A DNA stretch of 64,000 nucleotides from Mycobacterium sp. EPa45 (GTDB taxonomy: Bacteria > Actinomycetota > Actinomycetes > Mycobacteriales > Mycobacteriaceae), in contig NZ_CP011773.1 of assembly GCF_001021385.1 (NCBI RefSeq), forward strand, positions 3,720,001 through 3,784,000, read 5' to 3'. This document shows, in pieces, positions 18,334-26,632 of this stretch; position 1 is the first letter of the stretch; every line of letters begins with the position of its first letter. The notes beneath the pieces are model-generated. The model did no database searches. It was not told the DNA's origin and was given only the letters and a program-made list of their open reading frames with translations. The translations under genes and the position numbers were made by a program.

Positions 18334-20820
18334 TCACGGCGGCAGTGGTCCCTCGTAGCGTTGCCGGAACTGAACGTCCGGAATCGGCCACAGCTCGCCG
18401 TTGCCACCTGTCACGATCCAATCGCCATCGGCAGCCGTCGCGGGCCCCTCGAGGGTCTCGATGGTCTCCCCGGCACGGGCAGGTCGAGCAGTAACGAAAC
18501 CCGTTCTCCGCCAACGATTTCCGTCGACATATTCGTGGGTCGCGCGGAATATGTCGTCGTTGACCGACCAGGCGTTGCCTGCGCCATCCTGAACAGCCCA
18601 GTCACCGGCATCGCCGTTCATGATGTTGCCCGAGCTCGACGTCCAGGTCCATGCGTCGGTTTGTTGGGTGGCGGTGACGATGCCCGTCCGTCGATACCGC
18701 TGCCATAGCGGACGCGAGCGGTAACCCAGCTTCGCCAGTTCCACCAGGGTGTTGGCCAGGCTCCGGAGCGCAGTCTTCTTGAAGTGGGGGTTGTGTTCGG
18801 CGGCGTCCCAATCCAGTAGCTTGTCGTGGACTTTGTGCTCATCGTCGCGCACCGGCCCATAGCGCCACCCGTCGGCGCGGTAGAAGCGACACCAGTCAAC
18901 ATGCTCGGCGCGAGCCATCGCGACGGCGGTGCTGGCATCAAAGCCGAGCAAGCGCAGGGATTCGAGTGGCTCGGCCTGCCGGTACACCTCGGAGTCCAGA
19001 GGCGGCGCCCACTGGCCGGTGGCGGTGCTCCAGGTGTGGCCGCCAATCGATTCGACGATCCAGAGAATGTTGCGCACCTGGCGCCGGTTCGACTCGCGAT
19101 AGAACTCGGCGAGTTGCGCCCACGGTTGGGTCGCGGGTGTTCGGTGGCCGTTCTCGGCGGCGAAGTCATCTGCGAAACGTTCGTGGATGAGCCTCGCGGC
19201 CCGCTCCCAGGCATCGTGGGCCATACCGGCCGGCAGATTCATCCCGAGGCCGAATGTGCGCAACCGACCCACGATCGGAGCCCGGTCGTCCTGGACCGTT
19301 GAGTATGGATCCCACGCGAAGATCAGCAACTCGGGAAAGCGTGCGGCCAGTCGGGTGCCTGTCATGGCGTCTGCCGCTGCCACGGTGTCGTCCACCACGA
19401 TCACCGCGTGAGAACGCGGATCAGCATGGCTCTCGTTTATCAATTCGGCCACAACCCGCACTGACGGCCTCCTCGGCACCGCCTCGATGGCACAGGGGAT
19501 CGACGCAAGACCGAGCTGATCTTGATGGAATTCGTGGTCCTGCAAGTAATCATCGGCGTTGTCCCCGACCAGGACCAGCGCCGGCAAGGCGGCATCCGTT
19601 GGGTCGGCGCGGTATGTGCGCTCCCGTTGACGTTGCGCCATATCGGCGCATAGTGCCAGGGTCAGCGGGGAGGTGCCGCAGACCACGACACGGGTCACCG
19701 TCGTATCCGCGGTGACGTTCTCGAGTAGCCGGCGCGCCGTTACGTCATACTTGCCCACTGCATCCGCCGCCCACCGGCTGTCCGATCCTCCGAACTGCTG
19801 GGCGCGCCAGGCCTCGGCCTGCCAAGGGTCATCGATCCGCACTATCAAAGGCACCCGGCGCTTTACGTTGACCGCTGGGATACAGCGATTGATCACGTCA
19901 AGGCACGACAGGTTCGCCATCGGGTCTGACGAGAGCAAATACAGTCGGTCCAGCTTGCGCCACAGTGACAACGCTTCCAACGTCTCCGGACGAGCGAAAT
20001 CGACAACGACCACACGCGCACCCTGATGGCGAGCTTCCTGGACGGCGGGAAGATCAGGGCTCGCGGTGATCACCACGAGCCGGCTGTTCCTCTCCAGTGT
20101 GTTTCGCACCGCGCTGACCATCGAACGCGCATCGTCGTCAACGCCCACAACCACACTCATCGACCGGTCCATACGAATTCGAATCCGGTCGGCCTGGGAC
20201 CGTAACAGGGCGATCACCACACCGCCGATGCCCACCGTGATCGCCGCGAGAGCAGACAACCGGGCGATCTCCAAGGCGATCGGAGTCGGTGCCGGGCACG
20301 TGTCGCCGCCGATCGACTGATCACCGACACCGCCCTTGAGCAGGCCGACGGTCCACATCAGCGGTGTGTAGAAATATGGATTCGCCCCCCCGTGGCAATT
20401 CCAGTAGGAGCTCAATCCCAACACGAAGTTCGCCACGGTCAAGCCCACGACAATTCGCAGAGTGACGTTTACGCCCTGCCCCTGTCGGCCGCCGACGACG
20501 TCGAGTGCACAAGCCACGGTGACTATCGCCACGACGATCGTGATCGCCAGCGACGACCCGGGCTCGCCGAGCCATCGCACAGCAACCGGCATGTGCTGAT
20601 TGAGTCCGGGCCGCAAAGCTAACGCCGCAAGGTAGCAAACGACCAGAGCGACCAATACAAGCGATACCGCTCGAAGAGCCTTGAGGACGCTGCGCTTGCC
20701 TGGCCCCACCGCCGGACCCCATTTCACGTCGACGCACCGCATGTGGTTTCCCGAAGTGATTTCATCAGTTATGCGGTCGTTGCGCCGGAGGTTCGTTGGC
20801 GCCCGCTCGAAGCCGCTCAC
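18334..20820 (-). CDS. Membrane TrkA/RCK-RyR domain protein (ion-channel-like)
   Basis: An 828-residue protein not assigned to a characterised family. Four hydrophobic segments (about 48-70, 88-110, 118-138, 184-206) are followed by two tandem TrkA/RCK-like Rossmann domains (about 222-370, from SVVVGVDDDARSMV; and about 375-520, from VTRVVVCGTSPLTLAL). Next is a ryanodine-receptor (RyR) domain (about 632-700, DGWRYGPVRDDEHKVHDKLL) and two C-terminal repeats built on GDW (GDWAVQDGAGNAWSV, 739-753; GDWIVTGGNGELWPI, 799-813). The layout resembles RCK-gated channels with an added ligand-sensing RyR module. GTG 20820 is the longest start; ATG 20742, still before the first membrane segment, is a good alternative. 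It is the first gene of the cassette with the TIR-STAND and patatin genes. Confidence 0.82.
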   Translation of the reverse strand: MSGFERAPTNLRRNDRITDEITSGNHMRCVDVKWGPAVGPGKRSVLKALRAVSLVLVALVVCYLAALALRPGLNQHMPVAVRWLGEPGSSLAITIVVAIVTVACALDVVGGRQGQGVNVTLRIVVGLTVANFVLGLSSYWNCHGGANPYFYTPLMWTVGLLKGGVGDQSIGGDTCPAPTPIALEIARLSALAAITVGIGGVVIALLRSQADRIRIRMDRSMSVVVGVDDDARSMVSAVRNTLERNSRLVVITASPDLPAVQEARHQGARVVVVDFARPETLEALSLWRKLDRLYLLSSDPMANLSCLDVINRCIPAVNVKRRVPLIVRIDDPWQAEAWRAQQFGGSDSRWAADAVGKYDVTARRLLENVTADTTVTRVVVCGTSPLTLALCADMAQRQRERTYRADPTDAALPALVLVGDNADDYLQDHEFHQDQLGLASIPCAIEAVPRRPSVRVVAELINESHADPRSHAVIVVDDTVAAADAMTGTRLAARFPELLIFAWDPYSTVQDDRAPIVGRLRTFGLGMNLPAGMAHDAWERAARLIHERFADDFAAENGHRTPATQPWAQLAEFYRESNRRQVRNILWIVESIGGHTWSTATGQWAPPLDSEVYRQAEPLESLRLLGFDASTAVAMARAEHVDWCRFYRADGWRYGPVRDDEHKVHDKLLDWDAAEHNPHFKKTALRSLANTLVELAKLGYRSRPLWQRYRRTGIVTATQQTDAWTWTSSSGNIMNGDAGDWAVQDGAGNAWSVNDDIFRATHEYVDGNRWRRTGFVTARPARAGETIETLEGPATAADGDWIVTGGNGELWPIPDVQFRQRYEGPLPP

Positions 20821-20878
20821 ACGGCAACTGACGACCGCACTGCTCTGCGAGGTGCCTGACTGACGTCAGCGCGGCGGG

Positions 20879-20895
20879 GGCCGACAGTGTCGGCC
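20879..20895. terminator. Short GC-rich inverted repeat
   Basis: GGCCGACA-G-TGTCGGCC is a perfect 8-bp inverted repeat just after the stop of the rhomboid-like gene and before the RyR gene, both leftward. No U-tract follows, so it may be a weak terminator or a processing hairpin. A second palindrome, CTGACGTCAG, lies at 20860-20869 and could instead be a regulator site for the RyR cassette. Confidence 0.4.
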
Positions 20896-20914
20896 TCAAC
20901 GGGTTCGGCCCGGT

Positions 20915-21709
20915 TTAGGTGGCGGCCACCCGCGCCGTTACGCAGGTCGAAGTCCTGCGCACCGAGCGCCGGCGCGCGAGGTAGGCGGCTGTCAGCGCGC
21001 CCAGCACACCGAGCGTCGATGTCGTCAGGATCGACAGTCCGGTGTTGGCCATGATCAGGTAGCCGAACGCCGCCGCGACGGCGAGCAGCGCGTACCGCGC
21101 GGTGGTCCAGTGCGCGGGATGGCCGAATCGGGTGCCGACCACCATGCCGAGCACCAGTGCGACACCATGGCCGACGTTGGTGAAGTCGCCCCACGTACTG
21201 ACCGCCGACCCGACCGCGACCGCCAGCCACCAGCCGGTCCAGGCTGCGCGCCACTGGCGTGGGATCGCCGCGGTGAGCGCGCCCAGGACACCGACCGCTC
21301 CGTAACTCATGCCGACATCGGTGACATTGACGATCGACCATGACGCCAAGCCGGCCGCCAGCGCGGCGACCAGCCCCGCGGCGACCAGCATTGTGGCGCC
21401 GACGTGACCGACGACGAACGCCAGCGCCATCCACCGGCTGCGCCACAGCAATTCGGCCAGGCCGAGAATCGCGAAGAGGCCGGGCAGCCACACATAGATC
21501 GGCCCGTTCTCGATGACGAATGCGCTGCCGATCAGCGTGCCGAGCCGCCCGTGTGCGAGATTGTGCAGATTGGTACTCGCGTGCAGGATCACCTGGTCAC
21601 GTACATGGGGGCCGAGTGCCAGCAGCACGGCCGCCACCACCGCGAGTACGGCGGTGTAACCCAGAGTGACCCGAACGCGGACCAGCCGCGTCAGCAGTGA
21701 GAGAACCAT
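20915..21709 (-). CDS. Rhomboid-like integral membrane protein
   Basis: A 264-residue protein with about six to seven hydrophobic segments. Elements that recall the rhomboid fold: NLHNLAHGRLGTLIGSAF in the first loop, DVGMSYGAVGVLGAL where the GxSG serine would lie, and GHGVALVLGMVVG where the catalytic histidine helix would lie. The serine context is GMSYG rather than the usual GxSG, so protease activity is uncertain; it may belong to the divergent actinobacterial rhomboid-like group. It ends ten bases before the cyclase gene starts its 3' end, and both run leftward. Confidence 0.6.
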   Translation of the reverse strand: MVLSLLTRLVRVRVTLGYTAVLAVVAAVLLALGPHVRDQVILHASTNLHNLAHGRLGTLIGSAFVIENGPIYVWLPGLFAILGLAELLWRSRWMALAFVVGHVGATMLVAAGLVAALAAGLASWSIVNVTDVGMSYGAVGVLGALTAAIPRQWRAAWTGWWLAVAVGSAVSTWGDFTNVGHGVALVLGMVVGTRFGHPAHWTTARYALLAVAAAFGYLIMANTGLSILTTSTLGVLGALTAAYLARRRSVRRTSTCVTARVAAT

Positions 21710-21718
21710 CTCTATCCA

Positions 21719-22636
21719 CTATGCCTGGGCTTCGAGATCCTCTCCATCGTCCTCGACTGGCAGGTCCCTGCGGGTTTTGAGGCGGTACATCACCAGATCG
21801 GTCGGCACGCCGCTGGCGCGCGGGGCAAACACCTGACGCCGCACCCGCTTGGCCGTGACCCCGAGCGCGTCGAGTTCCTCGGGGCCGATGGACTCCAGCG
21901 TTTCCCCCGAAACGACGAGGCCGCCGCGGGGCGCGCGGTCCATCACCCGGGCGGCGATGTTGACGTCGACACCGAGCCAGTCCGAGCCGATGCGTTGCGG
22001 GCGGCCGGTGTGGATACCAGCGCGCATCCGGGGCGTATAGCCGTCTACCTCGACTGTTCGGATTGCGTCGCGGGCGGCCATAGTGGCTCGCACCGCGGTC
22101 GCGGGGTCGGCGAACACGGCCATGATGCCGTCGCCCATGCGCTTGACGATGTGACCGCCGGCGTCGAGCAGGGGTGGCTCGACGACCTGGGCGACGCGAC
22201 GCAGCAGCCGCAGCGTGGCGTCGTCACCGGCCTGCAGCGACCAACTGGAGAACCCGACCAGGTCGGTGAAGACCAGAGTGACTTCCGGGTTGGCCGGCCG
22301 CCCGGCGACACGTTCGGTGAGCGCTTGCCAGACCTGAAGTGTGGCCAAACTCACTTCGCGGGTGGCGGCCTCTCGGTCGCGCAGCAGACGGTCGGCGGCC
22401 CGCGCGGCGGCACGGGCACCGCCGTCGCCGGCCGCGGACAGCGGATCGCCGAAGTCCGGATCGCCGGGCAGCAGGCGCCGGGCCCGGCGAACCAGGGCGA
22501 TGAGTCCGGGATTGTGGTTGGTGTTGTGCCACCACGCCCCGGGCCCACGCCCGGGCCGCATCCGTTGGTCGACGTCAACATCTGGATCGGGTTGATCGCC
22601 GAACGGCTCGACGTCCACAAGATCAAGCCTAGGCAA
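21719..22636 (-). CDS. Class III adenylate/guanylate cyclase (Rv1647-like)
   Basis: Makes cyclic nucleotide from ATP or GTP. The 305-residue protein has an N-terminal region of about 110 residues and then a cyclase homology domain: VTLVFTDLVGFSSWSL (first metal Asp), GGHIVKRMGDGIMAVFADP (second metal Asp), and WLGVDVNIAARVMDRA (transition-state region). No transmembrane segment is seen. The start is a TTG at 22636, or a GTG six codons later. In M. tuberculosis the cyclase Rv1647 occupies the same neighbourhood next to pheST. The gene is divergent from the MpaB-like gene. Confidence 0.9.
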   Translation of the reverse strand: MPRLDLVDVEPFGDQPDPDVDVDQRMRPGRGPGAWWHNTNHNPGLIALVRRARRLLPGDPDFGDPLSAAGDGGARAAARAADRLLRDREAATREVSLATLQVWQALTERVAGRPANPEVTLVFTDLVGFSSWSLQAGDDATLRLLRRVAQVVEPPLLDAGGHIVKRMGDGIMAVFADPATAVRATMAARDAIRTVEVDGYTPRMRAGIHTGRPQRIGSDWLGVDVNIAARVMDRAPRGGLVVSGETLESIGPEELDALGVTAKRVRRQVFAPRASGVPTDLVMYRLKTRRDLPVEDDGEDLEAQA

Positions 22637-22741
22637 CGCTTTTCGGGCCAGCCAAGCTGGTGTGACACGGTCGACGTATCGCTATGCCAAACGACTGGTC
22701 ACAGCTTCGTAGCCGCCGTAGACAACGCTTGTTGTCAGCCC

Positions 22742-22747
22742 TATCGT
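22742..22747 (+). promoter_or_regulatory. Leaderless-type -10 box
   Basis: TATCGT fits TANNNT and ends exactly six bases before ATG 22754, so transcription would begin at the A of the start codon. No Shine-Dalgarno sequence is present, which agrees with a leaderless mRNA, common in mycobacteria. Confidence 0.5.
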
Positions 22748-22753
22748 TAGGCG

Positions 22754-23776
22754 ATGAGGTCAACGACGACCACACGCACCGCCGAGCCGCTCGGGCCGGA
22801 CTCTCTGACCTGGAAGTACTTCGGCGATCTGCGCACCGGGATGCTCGGGGTATGGATCGGCTCGCTGCAGAACATGTACCCGCAGCTGGGCGCCGGGGTG
22901 GAAGAGCATTCGATTCTGCACCGGGAGCCGCTTCAGCGGGTCGCGCGATCGGTGTACCCGATCATGGGCGTGGTGTATGACGGCGAGCGCGCCCGTCAGA
23001 CGGGCGAACAGATCAAGGGATTCCACCGCGAGATCAAGGGCGTCGACACCGCGGGCCGGCGCTACCACGCACTCGACCCCGAAACGTTCTACTGGGCGCA
23101 CGCCACATTTTTCATGTTGATCCTCAAGGTCGCCGAATACTTCTGCGGCGGGCTGACCGAAGCCGAGAAGCGCCAGCTGTTCGACGAACACGTGCAGTGG
23201 TACGCGATGTACGGAATGAGCATGAAGCCCGTCCCGGAGACCTGGGAAGACTTCTGTGAATACTGGGATCGGGTGTGCCGCGACGAATTGGAGATCAACC
23301 GGGCCACGCGCGAGATCTTCGATATCCGGATTCCGAAGCCGAAGTTCGTCTTGATGCCAACGCCGGTGTGGGACCAGCTCTTCAAGCCGATGGTGGGCGC
23401 ACAGCGCTGGATCGCCGCCGGCCTGTTCGACCCGGCGGTCCGGGAGAAGGCCGGGATGAGGTGGACGCCCGGCGACGAGGTGGTGCTGCGGTTGTTCGGC
23501 AAGGCCGTCGAACTCGCGTTCTGGGCGGTACCCGACGAGATCCGGCTGCACCCGCGGGCGTTGTCGGCGTATCGACGGGCGTCGGGACAGATTCCGGCCG
23601 ACGCGCCGCTGGTCGAGGCGCCCGGTTTCATGGCACCCCCTAAAGACCGCCGTGGGCTGCCCATGCACTATGTCCCTCGAACCAAGAGCCTCGTCGCGCG
23701 TGCGGGGTCGCTGGTCCACACGACGTTCTCACTTGCCGGTTTGCGGCCCGCCCGAGGACGTTCCGCCGCCGCCTGA
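22754..23776 (+). CDS. MpaB-like (DUF2236) oxygenase family protein (Rv1645c-like)
   Basis: A 340-residue soluble protein of the DUF2236 family, which includes the fungal oxygenase MpaB and the rubber oxygenase Lcp; these use heme or histidine-rich active sites. Family features include the N-terminal WKYFGDLRTGMLGVWIGSLQ, LHREPLQRVARSVYPIM, and the central helix DPETFYWAHATFFMLIL with WYAMYGMSM further on. The substrate is unknown. The acyl-CoA dehydrogenase gene follows 12 bases downstream and is likely co-transcribed. Confidence 0.82.
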   Translation: MRSTTTTRTAEPLGPDSLTWKYFGDLRTGMLGVWIGSLQNMYPQLGAGVEEHSILHREPLQRVARSVYPIMGVVYDGERARQTGEQIKGFHREIKGVDTAGRRYHALDPETFYWAHATFFMLILKVAEYFCGGLTEAEKRQLFDEHVQWYAMYGMSMKPVPETWEDFCEYWDRVCRDELEINRATREIFDIRIPKPKFVLMPTPVWDQLFKPMVGAQRWIAAGLFDPAVREKAGMRWTPGDEVVLRLFGKAVELAFWAVPDEIRLHPRALSAYRRASGQIPADAPLVEAPGFMAPPKDRRGLPMHYVPRTKSLVARAGSLVHTTFSLAGLRPARGRSAAA

Positions 23777-23788
23777 ACCGGAGAACCC

Positions 23789-25024
23789 ATGATCGAATGG
23801 TCCGACGTCGATATCGCCGTGCGCGACGCCGTCCGTGAGTTCGTCGACAAAGAGGTGCGCCCGCACCTGGACGAACTGGAGAGCGGCGATATGGAGCCCT
23901 ACCCCATCATCCGGAAACTGTTCGCCACCTTCGGTATCGCAGAGATGGCGCGGGAGTCACTGGACAGGCGACTCGACCGGCTGCGGGCCGGCACCGAGTC
24001 GAAGTCCGGCGGCGGCGGTGGCATGTTCGGCGACGGTGGCTCGGCCGGAATGGGTTTCGTCCTGATCAGTGAGCTATGCCGGGTCAGCATGGGTCTGGTC
24101 ACCGGAATGGGTGTCAGCCTGGGGCTGACGGTGCCGACGATTCAAAGTCGAGGCACGCTGGCCCAGCAGGAACGCTGGCTACCGGAGCTGGTGACCTACG
24201 ACAAGATCGGCGCGTGGGCAATCACCGAGCCGGATTCGGGTTCGGATGCGTTCGGCGGCATGAAGTCCTACGTGGTTCGTGACGGTGACGACTACATCCT
24301 CAACGGGCAGAAGACATTCATCACCAATGGGCCCGATGCCGACGTGGTGGTGGTGTACGCCAAGTTGGACGAGGGTGATGGCGCTGACAAGCGCGACCGC
24401 AAGGTGCTGACATTCGTGCTGGACCGCGGAATGGAGGGCTTTGTTCAGGCGAAGCCGTTCCGCAAGATGGGCATCCACAGTTCGCGCACCGGTGAGTTGT
24501 TCTTCAACAACGTCCGCCTTGGCCGCGACCGGTTGCTCGGCGAGACCGAGGAGAACAAGTCCGGAGACGGCCGCGACAGCGCCCGGTCGAGTTTCGCCGC
24601 GGAGCGGATCGGCGTGGTGTCGATGGCGCTCGGCGTGATCGAGGAATGCCTGCGGTTGTGCACGGACTACGCCAAGACGCGCACGTTGTGGGGCAAGGAG
24701 ATCGGTCAGTTCCAGTTGATCCAGCTCAAGCTGGCCAACATGGAGGTGGCCCGGATGAACGTGCGCAACATGCTGTTCCGGGTGATCGAATGCGGGCAGA
24801 GCGGCACACCGATATCGCTGGCCGAAGCGTCAGCCATGAAGTATTACTGCTCGCAGGCCGCAACCGATGTCGCGATGGAAGCCATCCAGTTGTTCGGCGG
24901 CAACGGGTACATGACCGAGTACCGCGTGGAACAACTTGCCCGCGATGCGAAGTCGCTGATGATCTACGCCGGCAGTAACGAGGTACAGATCACCCACGTG
25001 GCCAAGGGGTTGCTCGGGGCGTGA
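23789..25024 (+). CDS. Acyl-CoA dehydrogenase family protein
   Basis: FAD-dependent acyl-CoA alpha,beta-dehydrogenase fold, 411 residues. The FAD/substrate motif WAITEPDSGSDAFGG and the C-terminal GGNGYMTEYRVEQLARDAK are clear. The segment that normally holds the catalytic glutamate (Y-E-G-T) reads MIYAGSNEVQ, with Ala in place of Glu, and I cannot find the alternative glutamate used by some subfamilies in the TDYAKTRTLWGK helix either. A Gly-rich insert (SKSGGGGGMFGDGGS) lies in the N-terminal part. ATG 23789 is preceded by CGGAG. Confidence 0.9.
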   Translation: MIEWSDVDIAVRDAVREFVDKEVRPHLDELESGDMEPYPIIRKLFATFGIAEMARESLDRRLDRLRAGTESKSGGGGGMFGDGGSAGMGFVLISELCRVSMGLVTGMGVSLGLTVPTIQSRGTLAQQERWLPELVTYDKIGAWAITEPDSGSDAFGGMKSYVVRDGDDYILNGQKTFITNGPDADVVVVYAKLDEGDGADKRDRKVLTFVLDRGMEGFVQAKPFRKMGIHSSRTGELFFNNVRLGRDRLLGETEENKSGDGRDSARSSFAAERIGVVSMALGVIEECLRLCTDYAKTRTLWGKEIGQFQLIQLKLANMEVARMNVRNMLFRVIECGQSGTPISLAEASAMKYYCSQAATDVAMEAIQLFGGNGYMTEYRVEQLARDAKSLMIYAGSNEVQITHVAKGLLGA

Positions 25025-25045
25025 GCTCCGAACCGGGTTCGCCAG

Positions 25046-25094
25046 TGTGCGGTTTCGTACGCCTGACGCGGCGTGTCGCGTACGAAATCGCACA
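25046..25094. terminator. Long hairpin between convergent genes
   Basis: TGTGCGGTTTCGTACGC (25046-25062) pairs with GCGTACGAAATCGCACA (25078-25094) over 17 bp, all Watson-Crick except one G-U. The inner 15 bases can add five more pairs (GACGC with GTGTC). It fills the gap between the acyl-CoA dehydrogenase stop and the stop of the leftward FAD subunit, as expected of a bidirectional terminator. It may also be a copy of a dispersed mycobacterial intergenic repeat. Confidence 0.72.
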
Positions 25095-25109
25095 TTCGCG
25101 GCAGTGCCG

Positions 25110-26096
25110 TCATGAAGTACCGAGCGCACGAACCAGCGCCCGATGCACCGCGCTGCGTCCGAGCGGGACCTTGAAGCCGTTCTGACTCAGCGGCCGGGCA
25201 CCCGCCATCGCCTGCTGGGCGGCTGCGCGCAGTACCGCATCCTCGGGCCGCCGACCCCTCAACGCAGCTTCGGCCGCAGGTACCCGCCACGGCCGCGGAG
25301 CGACACCGCCCAGCGCTATCGCTGCCGACGCGATCACGCCATCAATCAGCTCGACACCAACAGCCGCCGACACCAGCGCAAAGGCATAGCTGTGCCGATC
25401 ACGCAGCTTGAGGTACCACGAGTGCGCCGCAAATGCCGACGGGGGCAGCTCGACAACAGTGATGAGTTCCGCTGTCTGCAGGCAGTTTTCGCGATCCGGG
25501 GCATCTCCGGGCAGCGTGAAGAAGTCGGCGATCGGGATCGCGCGGGTTCCGTCGGGGCCCTGCACATGCACGACGGCATCGAGAACGGCCAGCGCCACGG
25601 CCATGTCGGAGGGATTGGTGGCCACGCACTGCTCACTTCCGCCGAACACTGCATGCTCGCGGTTGAACCCGTCGAGCGCGGCACAACCCGAGCCGGCTAC
25701 CCGTTTGTTGCAGCGGTCGAACTCGGTTTGCATGAAGTAGGGGCACCGGGTTCGTTGGAGCAGATTGCCACCCACTGTCGCCATGTTCCGCAGTTGCGTG
25801 GTGGCGCCGCTCAGAATCGCGTGCGACAGCACCGGGTACTGGCGGCGAATCAACGGATGGTTGGCCAGCACGCTGTTGGTGACGCCGGCACCGATGCGCA
25901 CACCGCCGATGTCGGTACTCAGTACCGAGGTCAGCCCAAGGCGTCGAACGTCGACGAGCGCTGGTGGTTGCAGCACACCATTTTTCATGAGATCGACGAG
26001 GTTCGTGCCACCGGCCAGGTACGTGCCGCCGGTCTCGACGACGGAGCGGATCGCGTCGTCCACCGACACCGCATGCCGGAAGTCGAAAGTCTTCAC
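25110..26096 (-). CDS. FAD-binding subunit of PaoABC-type aldehyde oxidoreductase
   Basis: Medium chain (328 residues) of a molybdenum hydroxylase; it passes electrons from the iron-sulfur chain to FAD. The FAD loop GGTYLAGGTNLVDLMKNGV lies near the N-terminus. Four cysteines in CPYFMQTEFDRCNKRV, GSGCAAL and GGSEQCVATNPSD match the extra 4Fe-4S-binding loop of E. coli PaoB rather than classical xanthine dehydrogenase. I chose GTG 26096 because it overlaps the 2Fe-2S subunit stop as GTGA; a longer frame runs to 26162 inside that gene. Confidence 0.88.
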   Translation of the reverse strand: MKTFDFRHAVSVDDAIRSVVETGGTYLAGGTNLVDLMKNGVLQPPALVDVRRLGLTSVLSTDIGGVRIGAGVTNSVLANHPLIRRQYPVLSHAILSGATTQLRNMATVGGNLLQRTRCPYFMQTEFDRCNKRVAGSGCAALDGFNREHAVFGGSEQCVATNPSDMAVALAVLDAVVHVQGPDGTRAIPIADFFTLPGDAPDRENCLQTAELITVVELPPSAFAAHSWYLKLRDRHSYAFALVSAAVGVELIDGVIASAAIALGGVAPRPWRVPAAEAALRGRRPEDAVLRAAAQQAMAGARPLSQNGFKVPLGRSAVHRALVRALGTS

Positions 26097-26632
26097 TGCG
26101 ACGGCGCCTTCGCGGCCGCCGCGACGGCGTCGACAATGTTCGAGTAGGCGCCGCACCGGCAAATGTTGCCCGCCATTCGCTCTCGGATCTCGGGCTCGCT
26201 CAATACCGGGTGGCCCCCGAGCGCGGCGTCGCGATCACCGTCGAACGATGCCGCCGACAGATCCCCGCGGGCGTGCTCGCGAAGCATGGCATGTGCCGAC
26301 GAGATCTGGCCCGGAGTGCAATAGCCGCACTGGAAGCCGTCGTGGTGCAGGAAGGCCTCCTGCACCGGATCCAGGGCGTCACTGCCACCGATCCCTTCGA
26401 TTGTCGTCACCGCCGACCCGTCGACCGACACGGCCAGCGCAAGACAGCTGACGATCCGCTCGCCCTCGACGGCCACCGTGCAGGCGCCGCACAAGCCGTG
26501 ATCGCACCCTTTCTTGGTACCGGTCATCCCGAGGCGCTCACGCAACAGGTCCAACAGGGTGGTCCGGACATCGACCGCGATCTCATGGAGCGCCCCGTTG
26601 ACGCGGAGGGCGATCTCGTATTCGGATGCCAT
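26093..26632 (-). CDS. 2Fe-2S subunit of PaoABC-type aldehyde oxidoreductase
   Basis: Small chain (179 residues) with two [2Fe-2S] clusters. The plant-ferredoxin-like cluster is GCDHGLCGACTV with a further Cys in VSCLAL. The all-helical second cluster is GFQCGYCTPGQ and GNICRCGAYSNIV. No twin-arginine signal is present, unlike the periplasmic E. coli PaoA, so the complex is probably cytoplasmic. The start overlaps the large-subunit stop (TGATG). Confidence 0.92.
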   Translation of the reverse strand: MASEYEIALRVNGALHEIAVDVRTTLLDLLRERLGMTGTKKGCDHGLCGACTVAVEGERIVSCLALAVSVDGSAVTTIEGIGGSDALDPVQEAFLHHDGFQCGYCTPGQISSAHAMLREHARGDLSAASFDGDRDAALGGHPVLSEPEIRERMAGNICRCGAYSNIVDAVAAAAKAPSQ

